A DNA stretch of 16,293 bases, taken from contig JAGSHJ010000023.1 in the NCBI GenBank assembly GCA_023954595.1, positions 1-16,293 on the forward strand, written 5' to 3'. Below, one piece after another: positions 14,641-16,293 of the stretch (position 1 is its first letter; each line of letters begins with the position of its first letter). A model generated the notes under the pieces. The model did not search any database, was not told the origin of the DNA, and was given only the letters and a program-made list of their open reading frames with translations. A program made the translations under genes and the position numbers. The stretch is from Bacteriovoracaceae bacterium. Its GTDB lineage: Bacteria; Bdellovibrionota; Bacteriovoracia; Bacteriovoracales; Bacteriovoracaceae.

Positions 14641-14669
14641 ATTCTAACCACTTACCTTTCCATATACAA
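14641..14669 (-). promoter_or_regulatory. Likely promoter of the btuB riboswitch transcript
   Basis: On the - strand TTGTAT (14669-14664) and TAGAAT (14646-14641) are 17 bases apart; the -10 box matches five of six consensus bases. The expected transcript start near 14633 is just before the riboswitch core, which supports the placement. Confidence 0.5.
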
Positions 14670-14714
14670 TAACTGGTTACAATACCCCTGTTAAATACCT
14701 ATAACTATTACAAT
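14669..14714 (+). repeat. Direct repeat pair in the btuB/lipid-kinase divergent region
   Basis: ATAACTGGTTACAAT (14669-14683) recurs as ATAACTATTACAAT (14701-14714), one base shorter with one change. The copies start 32 bases apart, close to three helical turns. They overlap the candidate promoters of both divergent genes, so a regulator site is possible. Confidence 0.5.
14677..14705 (+). promoter_or_regulatory. Possible promoter of the lipid-kinase gene
   Basis: TATAAC (14700-14705) is a good -10 box, with a weak TTACAA (14677-14682) 17 bases upstream. Transcription from it would give a leader of about 55 bases before ATG 14767. Confidence 0.4.
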
Positions 14715-14766
14715 CTCGATGACTCACAGTCCCATTTACGGTAGATTTACGACCAAGGAGACACTC

Positions 14767-15741
14767 ATGAGCAATATTTCATTATACTTGAATTCCAAAG
14801 CTTCTGGCTCCTCAAGTAAATGGGTAAAAGAAGTTCAAAACCAACTTTTTAGACATGATATTGCAATCAAGTCCCCTTCCTCTAAAGAACAGCTTCACAT
14901 AGAGCTTGAAAAAGATATCGCAAATTCAGTTGATTACATATTCTGCTTTGGTGGAGATGGCACTGTTAACTGCATTCTTCAAAAGATTGCAAAAACAGAC
15001 ATCAAGCTTTTAATCATTCCTTGTGGGACTGCCAATGACTTGGCCCACGAGATTGGAATGAGTACTTCAATCAAAAACATAGTTAGAACCTTTCAGCACA
15101 AAACTTTTAAGAAAATTGACTTAATTGAAGTTAATGGAAAGTACATGTCTACAAATGGTGGTATTGGCTGTGCCGCAGATGTTGCAGGCAAGATAAATTC
15201 TTATCGCAATGGAATTGATGGTTTTTTGAAAGTCATGAAGCGTGTTGGTTCGTCGATTTATCCCATGGTATTTGCAAAAGAATTACTTTTTACCGAACTA
15301 AAAAAGTACACACTTCAAATTGAAGCACAAGAACTACCAAGCTCAGACAGGACAGTTGTTACTCCCCTTGTTTTGATAAATAATCAGCCATGTTTGGGAG
15401 GCCGCTTTGCAGTTGCACCTCACACCCGAAACACTGATGGCAAATTCAATGTAACGATTTTTAAACACAAGAGTAAAAAAGAACTTCTACAGTGTGCTTA
15501 TAATATTCTTCGCGGTTCATATCCTTATGACGACAAGAACCTCATTAGCTTTGAGACAGAATCTTTAAAAGTTAAAGAATTAAACGGACAATCTCTTCCA
15601 TTTTTTGGAGATGGAGAAATCCTTGATAATGATGGAACTTTTGAAATTAAAGCACACCCTAGAGCGTTGGAAGTATGTGCTTATTTTGAAGATGTCTCTT
15701 ACGCAAGCTCCTATGATTTGGCACAGGTAAGACTAGTATAA
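14767..15741 (+). CDS. Diacylglycerol/sphingosine kinase-family lipid kinase
   Basis: Members of this family (YegS, DgkB, BmrU and related) phosphorylate lipids such as diacylglycerol with ATP at the membrane face. The 324-residue product has the catalytic N-terminal domain with FGGDGTVN (61-68), the nucleotide loop, and PCGTANDLAHEIG (85-97). The motif NGGIGCAADVAGKIN follows, then a beta-rich C-terminal domain (about 140-315) with LINNQPCLGGRFAVAPHT, DGKFNVTIF and FFGDGEIL in the usual places. ATG 14767 has AAGGAG 6 bases upstream. The ATG at 14719 lacks a ribosome binding site and would add 16 unusual residues. It is divergent from btuB. The lipid substrate cannot be told from the sequence. 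Confidence 0.88.
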   Translation: MSNISLYLNSKASGSSSKWVKEVQNQLFRHDIAIKSPSSKEQLHIELEKDIANSVDYIFCFGGDGTVNCILQKIAKTDIKLLIIPCGTANDLAHEIGMSTSIKNIVRTFQHKTFKKIDLIEVNGKYMSTNGGIGCAADVAGKINSYRNGIDGFLKVMKRVGSSIYPMVFAKELLFTELKKYTLQIEAQELPSSDRTVVTPLVLINNQPCLGGRFAVAPHTRNTDGKFNVTIFKHKSKKELLQCAYNILRGSYPYDDKNLISFETESLKVKELNGQSLPFFGDGEILDNDGTFEIKAHPRALEVCAYFEDVSYASSYDLAQVRLV

Positions 15742-15769
15742 AAAAGAAGGAGACATTCGCCTCCTTCTT
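15740..15769 (-). terminator. Intrinsic terminator of the 27-codon gene
   Basis: AAGAAGGAG (15744-15752) and CTCCTTCTT (15761-15769) form a perfect 9-bp stem with an 8-base loop. The T run (six bases, 15745-15740) lies on the - strand side. The + strand side has no T run outside the stem. It therefore terminates leftward transcription, just past the stop codon of the 27-codon gene at 15776, and may only weakly stop the lipid-kinase transcript. Confidence 0.75.
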
Positions 15770-15775
15770 CAAATA

Positions 15776-15859
15776 TTAAAAATGCTTCATATATGAAAGC
15801 GACATTAGTAGCAGGATACCAATTAGGGAAACTAACTTCACTGACAGCCTTATGCTCAT
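15776..15859 (-). CDS. 27-residue single-pass membrane peptide
   Basis: This gap looks empty but holds a complete small transcription unit. On the - strand ATG 15859 is preceded by GGGAGG with a 5-base spacer, one of the strongest ribosome binding sites in the window. The product begins MSIRLSVKLVS, continues with a hydrophobic helix (LIGILLLMSLSY) and ends MKHF. It is basic at both ends with a 15- to 18-residue span, so it is probably an inner-membrane peptide or small toxin-like protein. A promoter with TTGTCA and TTAAAT lies about 40 bases upstream, and a leftward terminator follows 7 bases after the stop. I recognise no family. The signals around it argue for a real gene; its function is unknown. 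Confidence 0.65.
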   Translation of the reverse strand: MSIRLSVKLVSLIGILLLMSLSYMKHF

Positions 15860-15897
15860 TAAAACCTCCCTTCCTAAGAGTCTAGCTAGTTGCTACA

Positions 15898-15926
15898 ATT
15901 TAAATAAAATGTTTTTATTTTGACAA
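15898..15926 (-). promoter_or_regulatory. Promoter of the 27-codon membrane-peptide gene
   Basis: On the - strand TTGTCA (15926-15921; five of six consensus bases) and TTAAAT (15903-15898; four of six) are 17 bases apart. The transcript would start near 15890, about 30 bases before the ATG. Its -35 box overlaps the -35 box of the rightward promoter on the other strand. Confidence 0.6.
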
Positions 15927-15949
15927 GCTTAAGAATTCTAAAAAATACT
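15920..15949 (+). promoter_or_regulatory. Promoter of the SDR-family gene
   Basis: A perfect TTGACA (15920-15925) is followed after 18 bases by AATACT (15944-15949; four of six consensus bases). The expected start near 15956 is about five bases before the hairpin that covers the start codon. Confidence 0.55.
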
Positions 15950-15960
15950 CAACTATTCCA

Positions 15961-16012
15961 TTCAAGTAACCGATACAGGTCCATATTATCTGTTTCAAAG
16001 AGGTTACTTGAA
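15961..16012 (+). promoter_or_regulatory. 5'-UTR hairpin covering the ribosome binding site and TTG start
   Basis: TTCAAGTAACC (15961-15971) is the exact reverse complement of GGTTACTTGAA (16002-16012), which contains the TTG start codon (16008-16010) and the GG of the ribosome binding site. Inside it GATACAG (15972-15978) pairs with CTGTTTC (15990-15996) with one mismatch, leaving an 11-base loop and a 5-base bulge AAAGA. As RNA it would hide the start; as DNA it could be an operator. Confidence 0.6.
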
Positions 16013-16293
16013 AATACTTGTCACTGGTTCGACAGGTTTTATTGGGAAGAAGCTAATACCGCTTCTCAGTGAAAAGGTTGAACAAGTATTCATTCTTGTT
16101 CGTAAAGAGTCTATGCCCAAGGCCGCAAGACTATTTGCCGAACACAGCAACGTGCACCTCATTGAGGGTAATACCCATTCAAATGATGTTTGTTCAAGAG
16201 TTGAAGACCTTACAAAACTCACAGAAGAAGTAGATCACATCATCCACCTTGCTGGAGGATATGACTTGGAAATGAGCGTTTTAGACGCTTATA
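16008..16293 (+). CDS. Extended SDR (NAD-dependent epimerase/dehydratase-like), 3' end outside window
   Basis: The visible 95 residues are the N-terminal Rossmann domain of an extended short-chain dehydrogenase. MKILVTGSTGFIGKKLIPLL carries the TGxxGxxG cofactor motif (residues 6-13). VFILVRKES follows as the second strand with a basic residue, then HLIEGN, and DHIIHLAGGYD at the place of the usual HLAA motif. ILVRKES with KAARLF resembles acyl-reductase-like members more than sugar epimerases, but this is weak. The start is TTG at 16008: the frame is open back to 15942, contains no ATG or GTG there, and the motif sits at the normal distance from the TTG. AGAGG is 4 bases upstream. The start region is covered by a hairpin. 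Cofactor preference and substrate cannot be settled from this fragment. Confidence 0.85.
   Translation, partial: MKILVTGSTGFIGKKLIPLLSEKVEQVFILVRKESMPKAARLFAEHSNVHLIEGNTHSNDVCSRVEDLTKLTEEVDHIIHLAGGYDLEMSVLDAY

Noticed and set aside
14719..14766. Longer lipid kinase starting at ATG 14719
   Set aside because: AAGGAG is placed 6 bases before ATG 14767, and the extra 16 residues precede the expected first strand.
16004..16222. 72-codon open frame on the - strand over the SDR gene
   Set aside because: The + strand frame carries a clear Rossmann motif; the antisense frame has no such support.

Overview
The window is AT-rich, gene-dense, Gram-negative chromosomal DNA. It carries an apolipoprotein N-acyltransferase, lipoprotein and exported-protein genes, and a TonB-dependent outer-membrane receptor. 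The gene set and protein style (YacG, a type III pantothenate kinase, Ala/Glu-rich coiled-coil membrane protein, HEAT-repeat exported protein) would fit a Bdellovibrionota/Bacteriovorax-like bacterium. That assignment is an inference; no rRNA or other taxonomic marker is present. I see no tRNA, rRNA, CRISPR array, insertion sequence or prophage.

Layout: (1) 1-1797, + strand: 3' part of lnt, overlapping a small lipoprotein gene by ATGA. A bidirectional terminator follows. (2) 5600-1848, - strand: a class IV aminotransferase (PabC-like), yacG and an inositol-phosphatase-family gene, all overlapping. Then a consensus promoter drives a membrane-anchored coiled-coil protein and a HEAT-repeat exported protein. 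(3) 5687-11479, + strand: a tightly packed operon of a ketol-acid-reductoisomerase-like gene, panB, coaX, coaBC, panC and hflX. (4) 11583-12750: a stand-alone DnaA-domain-I-like protein (+), a degenerate receiver-domain gene followed by an unlisted 31-codon membrane peptide (-), and a small acidic protein (+). (5) 14640-12751, - strand: cobalamin riboswitch and btuB-type receptor. (6) 14767-15741, + strand: a diacylglycerol-kinase-family lipid kinase. (7) 15742-16293: a 27-codon membrane peptide gene (-) with its own promoter, Shine-Dalgarno and terminator, divergent from a TTG-started SDR-family gene (+) that runs off the window.

The pantothenate/CoA operon covers ketoisovalerate to 4'-phosphopantetheine: PanB makes ketopantoate, PanC joins pantoate to beta-alanine, CoaX phosphorylates pantothenate, and CoaBC adds cysteine and decarboxylates. 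The only missing step between PanB and PanC is ketopantoate reduction. The KARI-like gene two bases upstream of panB keeps the family's catalytic residues and is the obvious candidate to fill that gap. No panD or conventional panE is in the window.

The main points for follow-up are the KARI-like candidate ketopantoate reductase, the free-standing DnaA domain I, two tiny membrane-protein genes in gaps that look empty, and a long 5'-UTR hairpin that hides the TTG start codon of the last gene.
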